53,316 nucleotides of DNA from an uncultured Bacteroidia bacterium (GCA_902790635.1 CADASN010000020.1:1-53316), one strand, 5' to 3'; shown: positions 38,599 through 47,948, counted from the first letter of the stretch. Translations and numbers: made by a program. Notes: generated from the sequence alone by a model not told the origin.

Positions 38599-39089
38599 TA
38601 CAGGGCAAAGCCGCTGTATCCGTACCTCAACTCGAAAGCATATTCTTTCAGCTTGACGGGCGAGTGGAAATCCGGGGGTGTGGTCCTGGTCAGTATGAAG
38701 GCGCATTGGATGATAAAGGCCAGTTCGCCCGGCTCTCCCAAGTCTTCGATCCGTTTCCTGTACTTGGCTTCCAGCTCTGTCAGGTCAGGCAGGCGGACGT
38801 CATATTTGGCCATCTGTTTCTCGTCTTCGGGATCAAATTTGCCACCGACAATGGTGGTCTCGTAGATCTCGCTCATTTTCAGTCTATTGAGGTCGTCCAT
38901 GAAATCGCGTAGCAACTGCGTGTAGATTTCACGCAGTTCCGGGTTTTCTATTCTTGATGGTATGGTGCACCCCGTCATGTCACAATAGAAGTAATACAGC
39001 GCCAGCTTGTCCTCTTTTCTACAAGAAGAGAGCACGCTTGTCAAAAGGACAAGTGCGAAGACGAAAAAGAATCCTAATGACTTTTTCAT
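38595..39089 (-). CDS. Lipoprotein of unknown function
   Basis: 164 residues; signal peptide with lipobox LSSC (Cys23) then RKEDK. The mature part is helical and charged (ELREIYTQLLRDFMDDLNRLKM, LPDLTELEAKYRKRIEDLG) with two Cys in YCDMTGC. No family recognised. The 100 bp upstream contain T-rich tracts but no perfect -7 box. It ends in a 4-bp convergent overlap with the DUF1579-like gene. Confidence 0.75.
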   Translation of the reverse strand: MKKSLGFFFVFALVLLTSVLSSCRKEDKLALYYFYCDMTGCTIPSRIENPELREIYTQLLRDFMDDLNRLKMSEIYETTIVGGKFDPEDEKQMAKYDVRLPDLTELEAKYRKRIEDLGEPGELAFIIQCAFILTRTTPPDFHSPVKLKEYAFELRYGYSGFALY

Positions 39090-39189
39090 GTCGCAGAATA
39101 ACTGTTTACAAGAATTAAACGGTCAGCACCCCAGAAAACTGCCTCAAAAAAAACTTTGCTCTACGCTGTTGCGAAGAAAAAACTGTTCG

Positions 39190-40827
39190 TCAGGCGGGAG
39201 AAATATCCGCATAGTCTATATCGGGCAGGGGCCCGCGATCATTGCGGAGGCACACGACATTGACGCCGGGCTCCAACCGGAGCGTCAACGCGACATCCTG
39301 CCACCCTGCAGCGGCTGGAACCTTGATTTCGCGGGCGGGGCCCGGCCCGACGGAAAGGTAGATGGTGCGCTCTTCAGGTGCGAAGCAGCGGAGCGTGAGG
39401 CGATACTCTCCGCCCTGCCGGCTGTAGACGTCGCGCCACTGGAGGTCATTGGTGGGCTTGTAGCCCAGCTGCGTGACGGCCATCCGGCCGGAGCATGCCT
39501 CATCCGGCGTATAAGCCGCCGTCTGGAAGACACGGTTGTTGTACAGCTCCTGGTAGTCGCTCAGCCAGGCGGTCTCGGCTTCGTAGCGGACGCGTTCGAG
39601 CCGTTCCTTGCCGGTCAGCCGGAAGATGCGCGTGCCGTGTGCGGGCACGTCGGCCTCCAGTCTTCCGGACACCTCTCCCAGATCCCGGCACTCAAACAGG
39701 TCGCGCACGGCGACGGGGCCGCTGAGTTCGAGGTTGAGGAGGTCAATGCCGATACACACGGACTCCTCGGAAGGGTTGAAGAACGCCACGGCACGGGTCC
39801 GTCCGAAGCGCTCCTTCACGTCCTTGACCAGGACGTAGGTGTCGCCTTCGTGGGCGGCCACATAGGCCTGCAGGCCCAGCGGATCCTGGTCCAGGGCGAT
39901 CAGTTCGGGGTTGGTCAGCAGCGCCAGCGTCCCGGGACGCAGGGTCGTGAGGTCGCACCCGATCAGCAGGGGCGAAGCCATGATGCACCACAAACCGAAA
40001 TGGGTCCGGTCTTCCTCGGCGCTCAGCGAGCGGCCGACCTCGAGCATATCCATGTCGTTATAATGGCCTCCTCCCGCATAAGCGGAGAGATACAGGTTCT
40101 GGCGGATGATGCTGAGCAGCGACCACCATCGGTCGGAAATGTCATGGGAAATGCGCCAGGAGGTCGCGATGTCGCGGACCCACACGCCCGGGAAGTCCCA
40201 GCGACAGACATTCAGTCGCACCTCCGGACGCCCGGTGGCGTCAATGGCGCGACGGATGGCCGTATAGCGCTGCTGCGGGTCCAGGGCCAGGCGATCAGTA
40301 TTTTGCGGGGCGTTGCCGCCGCAGAAGTCCACCTTGATGAAATCAAAGCCCAACTCCTTGAAAAAAAAGTCGGCGTCCTGCTGGTCATGGCCATAGAAGC
40401 CCACGCCGCGTGCGATCGTGTCGCGGTCATAGTAGTTGCCGCAGGTATTGGTGCCGGCATCGCTGTAGATGCCGGCCTTGAGGCCCAGGGCGTGGATGTG
40501 GTCCACGACCGGCTTCATCCCGCCCGGAAAACGGGTCGGGTGGATGAGCAACCGGCCCGTCGCCGCGTCGCGGCCGCCGAAATAGCCATCGTCAATATTG
40601 ATGTGGTTGTAGCCGGCATCCTTGAGGCCGGTGGCGACCATCGCGTCCGCCTGACTCATGATCAGCGAGTCGGAGATGTGGACACGATAGGTATTCCAGG
40701 AGCTCCAGCCCATCGTGGGGAGCTGGATGGCATTGTCCGGCTGCTTCTGCACCTGCTCGGTACAACAGTTCAGCAGGATGGCAAGCGGGAGCGCAGCCAG
40801 CAAGGGTTTATGTTTAAGATGGATCAT
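39190..40827 (-). CDS. GH27 alpha-galactosidase, lipoprotein, with C-terminal CBM35-like domain
   Basis: 545 residues. Lipobox LLNCC near residue 21. TIM barrel: MGWSSWNTYRVHISD, NIDDGYF, nucleophile Asp167 in IKVDFCGG, acid/base Asp229 in WRISHDISDRW, GGHYNDMDMLEVG and WCIMASPLLIGCDL. A beta-sandwich follows, then a galactose-binding-like module (~410-545: RVRYEAETAWLSD, GRMAVTQLGY, VNVVCLRND) as in CBM35. Removes terminal alpha-galactose from galactomannan or side chains. A TATTTTTG box lies only 5 nt upstream of the ATG, which would make the transcript nearly leaderless if it is used. Confidence 0.92.
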   Translation of the reverse strand: MIHLKHKPLLAALPLAILLNCCTEQVQKQPDNAIQLPTMGWSSWNTYRVHISDSLIMSQADAMVATGLKDAGYNHINIDDGYFGGRDAATGRLLIHPTRFPGGMKPVVDHIHALGLKAGIYSDAGTNTCGNYYDRDTIARGVGFYGHDQQDADFFFKELGFDFIKVDFCGGNAPQNTDRLALDPQQRYTAIRRAIDATGRPEVRLNVCRWDFPGVWVRDIATSWRISHDISDRWWSLLSIIRQNLYLSAYAGGGHYNDMDMLEVGRSLSAEEDRTHFGLWCIMASPLLIGCDLTTLRPGTLALLTNPELIALDQDPLGLQAYVAAHEGDTYVLVKDVKERFGRTRAVAFFNPSEESVCIGIDLLNLELSGPVAVRDLFECRDLGEVSGRLEADVPAHGTRIFRLTGKERLERVRYEAETAWLSDYQELYNNRVFQTAAYTPDEACSGRMAVTQLGYKPTNDLQWRDVYSRQGGEYRLTLRCFAPEERTIYLSVGPGPAREIKVPAAAGWQDVALTLRLEPGVNVVCLRNDRGPLPDIDYADISPA

Positions 40828-40881
40828 GCTGACAAAAATACTTCTAACTTACCGAGTCTTCGCTGACGATCGGACCTGTGC

Positions 40882-41262
40882 TTACCACTGGTCCGAGACG
40901 CGGGTGACCCGGGTGAGTGTCAAGTCGAGGCAGAACACCTTTTCATAGAGCTCCGTGACGCCGTCCGGATTCTGCGCCTTGAAGCGGTGGCGCGTCATCC
41001 ATCCGTCGTGCTTCAGTTCGCTGGGATCCCGGGGCGGGGTCAGGAGTACTTCTTCCTCGGATGTATCCTGCTCGCTGGGGATATAATCCGGATTGCTGTA
41101 TGTCTGGGAGATCTCATCAAATGAAACGGGTTCATAGCCGGGAAACTCGTCCGGCCGGTCCAGGCAATACTGGATGATCGTGTCCTGCGCTTTCTGCTGC
41201 CTGCAGGAGGAGACAAGCCCCGCACCCAGGACAAGGGCAAGCAGCAAGAGGATTCTTTTCAT
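40882..41262 (-). CDS. Small lipoprotein of unknown function
   Basis: 126 residues from ATG 41262; lipobox VSSC (Cys20). The mature part is polar and acidic (DRPDEFPGYEPVSFDEISQT, EQDTSEEEVLLTPPRD) and ends with WMTRHRFKAQNPDGVTEL and a strand pair. It follows the YD-repeat lipoprotein gene after 13 nt and is probably cotranscribed with it. Not recognised. Confidence 0.72.
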   Translation of the reverse strand: MKRILLLLALVLGAGLVSSCRQQKAQDTIIQYCLDRPDEFPGYEPVSFDEISQTYSNPDYIPSEQDTSEEEVLLTPPRDPSELKHDGWMTRHRFKAQNPDGVTELYEKVFCLDLTLTRVTRVSDQW

Positions 41263-41275
41263 CTGGGCCGCGGGT

Positions 41276-41992
41276 TCAGTTCTTGTCAGACCAGTACGTG
41301 ATGATGCGGCGCTCACGGAGGCGGAATTCGCTCTTCTCCGCTTCGCCTTCTTCTTCCATGTCCCAGACCGTGGTGGTGGTCAGGAGGGTCCGCTCTGTCC
41401 AGTTGCCCTTTTTGTCAAAAGCGGTATATTCGTACTCGACCGTGCCGTCTTCTTTGAAGGTTTCGTACTGGTTGTCATAGTATTCCATGGAAGGATAGGG
41501 CTGGTCGTCTTTGTAGATGTACTTGGTCTGGCTCATGGATTCCGGGCCTTCGAAATCCAGCAGATCCATGCGGCCCTGGTCGTCATACGTGATGCCGATC
41601 TTTATTAAATGATCAAAGTCATCGTCTTCGTACGGGCCGTCTTCGGGGAGGACCGTGTTGTCATAGAGGATCAGGCGCCCCTGCTCATCGCGCTGCATGA
41701 CGGTCCTCTTGCCGGAACCCCGCACGAAATTGCCTTCGGCATCGTACTCATAGACATTGTCATAAGTGTCCAGGGTCACGCGGCCCTGCGCGTCGAAGGT
41801 AAGCTCCAATTCATACTCCGGCTCATAGTCGGGCTCTTCGGACAATTCGACATCTTCGAGGGTGTAGGAGACGGTCTTGACATCGCCCTTCATGCCGAAG
41901 GTCCGGACATCCGGAGAAGTGACGGCTTCCGGACTCTGGCAGGCCACCAGGGCGGCTGCGGCCCATGCGGAAACAAATAAAGCTTTTTTCAT
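41276..41992 (-). CDS. Lipoprotein with YD-repeat-like strands, paralogue of the 22.4-kb gene
   Basis: 238 residues from ATG 41992 (MKKALFVSAWAAAALVAC, lipobox Cys18). The mature part starts SPEAVTSPDVRTFGMKGDV and carries the ladder FDAQGRV, YDAEGNFV, RDEQGRL, YDDQGRM, FDKKGNW, matching the 22389-23111 protein in order and spacing. Acidic throughout. First gene of a two-lipoprotein unit with a -7 box 24 nt upstream. Function unknown. Confidence 0.8.
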   Translation of the reverse strand: MKKALFVSAWAAAALVACQSPEAVTSPDVRTFGMKGDVKTVSYTLEDVELSEEPDYEPEYELELTFDAQGRVTLDTYDNVYEYDAEGNFVRGSGKRTVMQRDEQGRLILYDNTVLPEDGPYEDDDFDHLIKIGITYDDQGRMDLLDFEGPESMSQTKYIYKDDQPYPSMEYYDNQYETFKEDGTVEYEYTAFDKKGNWTERTLLTTTTVWDMEEEGEAEKSEFRLRERRIITYWSDKN

Positions 41993-42016
41993 GATTTCTT
42001 GCTTGATTGATGCATA

Positions 42017-42024
42017 CAAAGATA
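42017..42024 (-). promoter_or_regulatory. -7 box (TATCTTTG) for the lipoprotein pair
   Basis: Perfect TAnnTTTG reading leftward, 24 nt before the ATG at 41992. Confidence 0.7.
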
Positions 42025-42045
42025 ACAAAATAACGAAGGTGACGG

Positions 42046-45000
42046 CTATTTCATTTCTTCGAATGCAGGAGACTGCCGGGAAGAGAAACTATGATTTCCC
42101 GCGCGGACGCTGAGCGCGCGCCCGTCGGGCAGGCAGACCTCTGCCTCGTACCCCTGCGGGATTTCCGCGTCGACCGTCCACGACCCGTCGGAGAGTGAAC
42201 GTGTCCAGTTACAGCGGACGGGGCCGCCTGTCGTCTGCAGGGAAGTCCTGGCCCAGATTACATCCCCGACCATCTGCGGATCGATCACAAGGCGGCCTGG
42301 GGCGACGGGGCGGATACCGCCCAACCCACCGTAAAGCCACTCCATGAGGTGTCCCAGCATCAGGTGGTTGTTGGATACGTCATCGTAGGCCTGCCAGCTT
42401 TCCGTGAGGGCGGTTGCGCCCTGCTTCAACTGCCAGGCGTAGCCCGGGATGTCGGGATTGTGGTTCATCAAGTAGATCACGTCACTCCGGCCGTTCTGCT
42501 GTAAGGCTTGCACGACATAACGGAAGCCCACATCGCCGGCAGTCAGTGCGTAACCGCGTGAAGTGATATCACGGACGAGCGCAGCAAGAGCCTCTTCGTG
42601 GTGTTCTTCGGGCACCAGGCCCATAAACAAGGCCATGGCGAGCCCGGCTTGGCTGCCTTTCTCATAGACCGTCTGACCGCCGGTGTAGAAACGGTCATTG
42701 AATGCCTGCCGGACTCGTGCGGCTTGATTTGCATAATATGCAGCATCGCCGTCCCGGCCGAGGTGCCGGGCAATCTGCTCCATCGTGGCCAGCAGATAGT
42801 GGTAGGTGGCCGTGGCGGAGAGCGCGACGCTGGTAAGCTGCGCTCTCCCGGGTCGGTCCGGCCCGATGTCGAACCAGTCTCCGAGGCCGTAGTCCAGGAT
42901 GCCGCCTTCGGCTCGGGAGGCCAGGTATCCGAGATAGCGCTTCATTGCAGGATAATGCTTGCGGATGGCGGAATCATCGCCGTACCAGCTGTATGTGTAC
43001 CACGGGCAGAGGACGAATGATGCACCCCACTCAGGAGTGTCTTCGAAGCCGCTGCCTGGTTCGAACGGGGTATATTCGGGCGCCGTGGTCGGAATCGAGC
43101 CGTCCGGATGCTGGGAATCGGCCAGGTCGTCGGCAATCTTGTTCATCAGAGCGCGTACGTCGTAGCGGTACATGATTGAGTGGGCCATCAGGTGGTTCTG
43201 CTCCTGCCAACCCAGTTTCTCGCGGGTGGGACAGTCTGTGGTGATGCTCACGAGATTGCTTCGAATCGCCCAGTCGATGAGTGCGTGGATGCGGTTGAGG
43301 AGTGTATCGGAGCAGGAAAAACTGCCAACCTCGGGAGCATCTGTCGTCGTATGCAATCCGGTTAGCTCCAGCAGCTGGACGCCTTTGTCCGCTTCAACCT
43401 CCACGTAGCGGAATCCTGTATAGGAGAAAGCCGGAGACCAGGTCTCGCCCCGGCGGTCTCCCCGCAGGGTGTAGGTCCAGGTATAGTCCGGCAGGCTGCG
43501 CTGGTAGATCCGACCGTCCTTGAGCACTTCTGAGGGTCGCAGGATGATACGCTGACCTTTTCGGCCTTTCACCCGAATCCGCACGATGCCGGATGCGTTC
43601 TGACCGAGATCGTAGAGATTCGGGGCGATACGCTTTGAGGGCAGTTCCTGCCGGACCTTGACAAAGGTTCCCGGGACTTGTTTATTCAAGGGGACGTCCC
43701 AGTGCGGGCGGGTCACCACGACGGGACGGGGCGTGCCGGAAAACGAGGCATCGTCCCACTCGCCGGCGTAGATGCTGGCATAGCGGACCTGTGAAGGTTC
43801 CGCCATCCAGGAGGCATCGCTTACCAAATCTTCCGACGTGCCGTCGGTATAGTCCACGTGCAGACAGAATAGGAGTTTCGGCGCACCTGCAGATCCGGCC
43901 ATCTTGTGGTAGCCTTTGACGGGGATGTCGTACATGCCGCCGCCGAGTCGAACGTGGACAGCGATTTCTCCCCGTGGAACCCGTTGCAGGATATCGGTCA
44001 CATCGAACTCATTGTAAAGCAGTTCCTTGTCATAGAGCGTCCAGCCCGGTGAGAGGAAATAATCCCCGATAAGGTTGCCGTCCAGCGTCAGTTCATATTG
44101 GCCCAGGCCACAGATGTCCACACGGGCACTTCGAACCTCTCCGCGCAGTTTGAATGTCTTGGTGAGCACCGGGAGGGTATATTCCTTGAGTGAGCGGGCT
44201 TGCTCGGAATCTTCGCTCAGCAGGTGGACATGCGGGAACAGAATGGTCATGTCGGGATCCATGGAGATCCATTCCGCCGAGCCGAAATCCTGAGTCGGAG
44301 CTTCTTCGACCTGCCATTCCCAAACACCCGGGATACCTTGGGTGATGCTTACGCGGAGGTATCGGAAGGACCGGTCGATGCTGTCTTCATGGGGCGAACG
44401 CATCTGCGGGTCGGTATGGCCACCGCATTTTACCCAGTTTTTCCCGTCAAGCGAGCCTTCGAGCCGGTAGGCATGGGCCGCCGTAGGGCGTACGAAAGCG
44501 ATGCGGCTGGAGCCCACCCGCTGTACGGATCCCAGGTCGGCGACCAGCCAGGGAATGTGGTCCGTGCTGTCTGCCATCCAGCGGGAGCCGTTGGACGCAT
44601 CGGCGGCGAATTCCGGCACGAAGTATTCTGTCCGCTGGCACCGTTCGTCCAGCGTGTAGGGGACGGTCTCGGGTTGAGCTGTGGAAGAGGCGGTCAGGGA
44701 TTGGATTCGGATCAGCTTCCGGGGCTTCTCTACCGGGGAGAGCGCTCCGACGCCGTTCATGTTAACCTTTACTTTCCGGATGGTCCCGTCGTCGTTGAAT
44801 TCCAGTTTGTTGACGTAGATCTGGCGGTTGGTGCTGTTCCGGCCGAATTCCAGGTAGGCCAGGTAATAGTCGTCCGTGCCCGGCACGTTGAAGACGCATC
44901 CGTGGCCGGGGCCGAACACGCCGGCCTCCGCATCGGTCTCGCACACCAGGTCCTGTTCCGGGATTTCGTACGGTCCCAGCGGGGAGACCCGGCTCATCTG

Positions 45001-45585
45001 GTAATAGTAGCAGTAGCGCTCGAGCGCCATGAAGGTATAGAGGTAGTAATAGATTCCCTTGCGTTTGAAGAGGATCGGCCCTTCGGTGTACATGGTCGTA
45101 TGGGTCGGGACGTGGACGTGGTCCGAGAGCGTCACCATGTCTTCGCCCAACCGGGCGAAGTTGCGCTCGCCCCAGACCACGTAGCGCTGCCCGTCGTCAT
45201 CGACGAGGGCCTCGGCATCGATCGCCACCTCGCCGTCTTTCCAGTACAGGCGGTTCTCCGGGGTGAATGTATCTCCTTTCACCAGGCGGAACGGTCCGTC
45301 CGGACTGTCGGCCACGGCCGGGTACATGTCGCCGTTGACGGTCGGGTAGGTGTACCATTTCCCCTTGTACTGCACCGGCTGGCTGGGCGCCCAGTATTTC
45401 TCATGCTCCGCCTGCGGGAAATACGTCCCCTCGAAGCTCCAGTTGACGAAATCCCGGGATTTCCAAACGACGGGAGGGCCGGAAGTTTCCAGTCCCTGTC
45501 CATAGCCATCCGTGGTAACGTAGCAGTAGAATGTAAGGGACAGCAGGAGGGTAGCGGAAGCCAGGAGTTGTTTTCTCATTCTCAT
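42046..45585 (-). CDS. GH43::GH78 fusion (alpha-L-rhamnosidase) with a truncated GH43 N-terminus
   Basis: 1179 residues. Residues ~19-300 are a GH43 propeller (VVWKSRDFVNWSFEG, KYWAPSQPVQYKGKWYTYP, acid Glu in TEGPILFKRKGIYYYLY, GPGHGCVFNVPGTDDYY). Residues ~330-450 are a discoidin-like domain. From ~470 is GH78: LYDLGQNASGIVRI, TTDCPTREKLGWQEQNH, DYGLGDWFDIG, GATALTESWQAYDD. The signal-like MRMRKQLLASATLLLSL runs straight into TFYCYVTTDGYGQG, so the first propeller strand with the DP-type base Asp is missing and no signal cleavage site is clear; the GH43 part is probably inactive. The ATG overlaps the PfkB stop (ATGA). Last gene of the GH28-PfkB operon. Confidence 0.88.
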   Translation of the reverse strand: MRMRKQLLASATLLLSLTFYCYVTTDGYGQGLETSGPPVVWKSRDFVNWSFEGTYFPQAEHEKYWAPSQPVQYKGKWYTYPTVNGDMYPAVADSPDGPFRLVKGDTFTPENRLYWKDGEVAIDAEALVDDDGQRYVVWGERNFARLGEDMVTLSDHVHVPTHTTMYTEGPILFKRKGIYYYLYTFMALERYCYYYQMSRVSPLGPYEIPEQDLVCETDAEAGVFGPGHGCVFNVPGTDDYYLAYLEFGRNSTNRQIYVNKLEFNDDGTIRKVKVNMNGVGALSPVEKPRKLIRIQSLTASSTAQPETVPYTLDERCQRTEYFVPEFAADASNGSRWMADSTDHIPWLVADLGSVQRVGSSRIAFVRPTAAHAYRLEGSLDGKNWVKCGGHTDPQMRSPHEDSIDRSFRYLRVSITQGIPGVWEWQVEEAPTQDFGSAEWISMDPDMTILFPHVHLLSEDSEQARSLKEYTLPVLTKTFKLRGEVRSARVDICGLGQYELTLDGNLIGDYFLSPGWTLYDKELLYNEFDVTDILQRVPRGEIAVHVRLGGGMYDIPVKGYHKMAGSAGAPKLLFCLHVDYTDGTSEDLVSDASWMAEPSQVRYASIYAGEWDDASFSGTPRPVVVTRPHWDVPLNKQVPGTFVKVRQELPSKRIAPNLYDLGQNASGIVRIRVKGRKGQRIILRPSEVLKDGRIYQRSLPDYTWTYTLRGDRRGETWSPAFSYTGFRYVEVEADKGVQLLELTGLHTTTDAPEVGSFSCSDTLLNRIHALIDWAIRSNLVSITTDCPTREKLGWQEQNHLMAHSIMYRYDVRALMNKIADDLADSQHPDGSIPTTAPEYTPFEPGSGFEDTPEWGASFVLCPWYTYSWYGDDSAIRKHYPAMKRYLGYLASRAEGGILDYGLGDWFDIGPDRPGRAQLTSVALSATATYHYLLATMEQIARHLGRDGDAAYYANQAARVRQAFNDRFYTGGQTVYEKGSQAGLAMALFMGLVPEEHHEEALAALVRDITSRGYALTAGDVGFRYVVQALQQNGRSDVIYLMNHNPDIPGYAWQLKQGATALTESWQAYDDVSNNHLMLGHLMEWLYGGLGGIRPVAPGRLVIDPQMVGDVIWARTSLQTTGGPVRCNWTRSLSDGSWTVDAEIPQGYEAEVCLPDGRALSVRAGNHSFSSRQSPAFEEMK
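45278..45535 (-). repeat. 258-bp segment duplicated at the window end
   Basis: Aligned without gaps to 53059-53316 with three mismatches, two of them synonymous and one Asp to Tyr (NGDMYP to NGYMYP). It lies in the GH43 part of the GH43::GH78 fusion. Confidence 0.95.
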
Positions 45586-46514
45586 AGATGGAAGTCAGGT
45601 TCGACATAATTCTGCAGGCTCCCGCAGACGGCGGCCGAGAAGCGCATCGCGACGGGGACGAGCAGGGCCCAGTCTTCCGCCGTGAGCTGCCGCACGCGTT
45701 CCCGGGAGAACCCTTCCCGGAGGATGCCGCAGGCGATCCCGGCGTTGAAATTGTCCCCGGCACCGATCGTGGAGAGGACTTTTTCGACCGGCGCCGTCGG
45801 GAATTCGGCCCGCACGCCGGGCGAGAAGACCTCCGCGGGCCGCGCGCCTTTTGTGCAGATGAAGTTGGGGCAATGCGGCGCGATGCGTTCCCGGTACACC
45901 CGCGCGGGGTCGGAATCGCCCCAGAGCGCCTCGATGTCCTCGTCCGAGGCGCGGACGATGTCGCTCAGGGCGATGTTCTGCGCGACCGTATCCGGATCCG
46001 CCGGGTGGTTCTTGCGGAAGTTGACGTCGTAATAGACGATGGCGCCGGCTTCGCGCGCCGCGGCCGCGAGTTCGCGGGTCTGGGGGCCGGTGGCCCCGCT
46101 GACGGCGAAGAAGGAGCCGAACAGCAGGATGTCATCCGGCCGGAACGGGATCCGTGGCGTGCGGAACGGAGGCATTCCCTTGTCGCGGAAGAACTCATAG
46201 CGGGCGTTGTTGTGCTCGTCCAGCAGGGCCATCGAGACCGTACTCTGGCCAGGGTCCTGCTGGATGCAGGACGTATCCAGGCGGTTCTGCCGCATGAAAT
46301 CCGTGATAATACCGGCCACGGCGTCGTTTCCGGTCTGCGAGGCCATCACCAGGCGGATGCCCGGGAACGCTTTCCCGACGGTCCGGCCCAGCGAGACCAT
46401 GGCGTTGAAGACGGAGCCGCCGGGTACGGCCGCCTGCGGCTGGTTGTTCTTGAAAACGATGTCGAGCACGGTCTCCCCGATGCCGACGACGGTCCTGTGC
46501 TTGGGTTGCTGCAT
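45582..46514 (-). CDS. PfkB-family carbohydrate kinase (fructokinase/ribokinase-like)
   Basis: 310 residues from ATG 46514 (MQQPKHRTVVGIGETVLDIVF); an upstream TTG would add nine residues. Cytoplasmic. PGGSVFNAMVSLGR is the sugar-binding and dimer motif and STIGAGDNFNAGI the ATP-binding signature with the catalytic Asp in GAGD. YYDVNFRKN is the usual central strand. It sits between GH28 and GH43::GH78, so it probably phosphorylates a monosaccharide freed by the locus, or its keto-acid derivative; fructose is the default assignment. It is coupled to the following gene by an ATGA overlap. Confidence 0.85.
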   Translation of the reverse strand: MQQPKHRTVVGIGETVLDIVFKNNQPQAAVPGGSVFNAMVSLGRTVGKAFPGIRLVMASQTGNDAVAGIITDFMRQNRLDTSCIQQDPGQSTVSMALLDEHNNARYEFFRDKGMPPFRTPRIPFRPDDILLFGSFFAVSGATGPQTRELAAAAREAGAIVYYDVNFRKNHPADPDTVAQNIALSDIVRASDEDIEALWGDSDPARVYRERIAPHCPNFICTKGARPAEVFSPGVRAEFPTAPVEKVLSTIGAGDNFNAGIACGILREGFSRERVRQLTAEDWALLVPVAMRFSAAVCGSLQNYVEPDFHL

Positions 46515-46553
46515 GCGAATTCGGGAAATTGATTCAAACAAAGTCGGATACGA

Positions 46554-47879
46554 TTAATGACTGATAAGAACTCCGTTGATCCGGACGTTGCGTACGTGCG
46601 TGTCCGGCACGACGTCCGTGCTGAACGGAATCTCTGCGGCGTCGTCCTCCACGTCGATGTCCTCGAATGAGAAATTGCTGAAGGCGTATTTGTCCGACGG
46701 GCGGACCTGGAAGAAATTCCTGCAGTGCATCCGGATGGCTTTCAGGGTGATGTGCGTGCAGAGGGACAAGGGCATATCCGGCCGGTCTTCCAGCTGGTAG
46801 AACTGGGTCCAGGGATGGCAGGCGATGCCGTTGGCGGCCGTTCCCGTGATGTCGGACACGGTTACGTATTCATAGCGCTGCGGCGTGTCCGGACGCATCT
46901 TGAGCCAAAGCAGGTTGTTGACCTCTTCGGCGTGGCAACGGCGCAGGATGACGTTACGGTCGTCCACCGACTCGCTGCCGAGCGTCAGGCAGCCGTGCGT
47001 CTTGTAGAAGCGGCAGTCTTCTATGATAATGTCCCGGCAGGGGCCGTCCGTCGGGTCCTGGTCGGCCCAGGTGCCCTTGCCGCCCTTGAGGACCACGGCG
47101 TCGTCGTTGACGGACATGTAGCAGCCGCGCACCAGCACGTTGTGGCAGGCGTCAATGTCGATCGCGTCGGTGCTCGGCCCCTTCACCCCGCTGGTGGAAG
47201 AGGTGATGTGCAGGTTCAGGAACCGGACGTGGTCACAGCGGTAGATGTGGTTGGTCCAGTAGGGGCTGTTCCGCATCCGCACGTCCTGGACGGTGACGTT
47301 GGAGCTGTTGGAGATATACACCAGGCGCGGGCGCTGGGCGTCCTTGTTGGTGCACTGGCGGTTCCATTCGCGCCGGATCCAGAATTCCTCCCAGTAGTGG
47401 AAGCCGTTGCCGTCGAGGGTGCCTTCCCCGGCGATCGTGAAACCGTCCACGCCGTCGGCGTTGACCAGGGCCGGGAAGTATTGGCAGGTCTGTCCCTCAA
47501 TGCGCGTCTCCATGACCTGGAAATCGGCAATGCGGTCGCTGCCCTTGAGCACGCCGCCCTTGCGGATGAGCAGGTGCGTGCCCGGCTTGAAGAAGAGGTT
47601 GCCGCTGAGGAAGGTCCCCTTCGGAATCACGATGACCCCGCCGCCGCGCTCCGCCGCGAGGTCGATTACCCGCTGGAGGGCTGCGGTCTGCACGCGGGTG
47701 CTGTCACGCTTCACGCCGTAGCGCGTGACGACATACTGCGGCCCGAGGGCGGACACGTCCACCTTTCCGCTCTCGGAGAACCAGGCAGGCACGGGCTTGC
47801 CGTCGGGGAACGTATCGGTCTGTGCAAAGAGGGCCGCCGGCAGAAGGGCGAGCAGGAGAATCAGTTTGACGGGTTTCAT
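46554..47879 (-). CDS. GH28 polygalacturonase-like enzyme, secreted
   Basis: 441 residues; signal peptide MKPVKLILLLALLPAALFA. Right-handed parallel beta-helix. Catalytic signature: STDAIDIDACHNVLV (first Asp), SVNDDAVVLKGG (Asp pair), THGCLTLGSES in place of the usual GHG. YGVKRDSTRVQTAALQRVID at the start is typical of GH28. Acts on polygalacturonate or rhamnogalacturonan backbone. First gene of the minus-strand operon; a weak -7 box (TATCTTCG) lies upstream in the shared divergent region. Confidence 0.9.
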   Translation of the reverse strand: MKPVKLILLLALLPAALFAQTDTFPDGKPVPAWFSESGKVDVSALGPQYVVTRYGVKRDSTRVQTAALQRVIDLAAERGGGVIVIPKGTFLSGNLFFKPGTHLLIRKGGVLKGSDRIADFQVMETRIEGQTCQYFPALVNADGVDGFTIAGEGTLDGNGFHYWEEFWIRREWNRQCTNKDAQRPRLVYISNSSNVTVQDVRMRNSPYWTNHIYRCDHVRFLNLHITSSTSGVKGPSTDAIDIDACHNVLVRGCYMSVNDDAVVLKGGKGTWADQDPTDGPCRDIIIEDCRFYKTHGCLTLGSESVDDRNVILRRCHAEEVNNLLWLKMRPDTPQRYEYVTVSDITGTAANGIACHPWTQFYQLEDRPDMPLSLCTHITLKAIRMHCRNFFQVRPSDKYAFSNFSFEDIDVEDDAAEIPFSTDVVPDTHVRNVRINGVLISH

Positions 47880-47919
47880 CGATGGTGGTTCTAGTTGTCA
47901 CGAAGATAAGAATAATTAT

Positions 47920-47927
47920 TATATTTG
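47920..47927 (+). promoter_or_regulatory. -7 box (TATATTTG) for the GH2-GH28 operon
   Basis: Perfect TAnnTTTG 21 nt before the GH2 ATG in the 69-bp divergent gap; TTG at 47895-47897 is a possible -33 at 22 nt. The minus-strand GH28 operon must use the same short region. Confidence 0.7.
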
Positions 47928-47948
47928 TAGAAACGCAACCGAAATCTG

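Noticed and set aside
39007-40866. Plus-strand frame of over 600 codons
   Set aside because: Antisense to the GH27 gene; no recognisable motif.
44200-45609. Plus-strand frame of ~470 codons
   Set aside because: Antisense to the GH43::GH78 gene.
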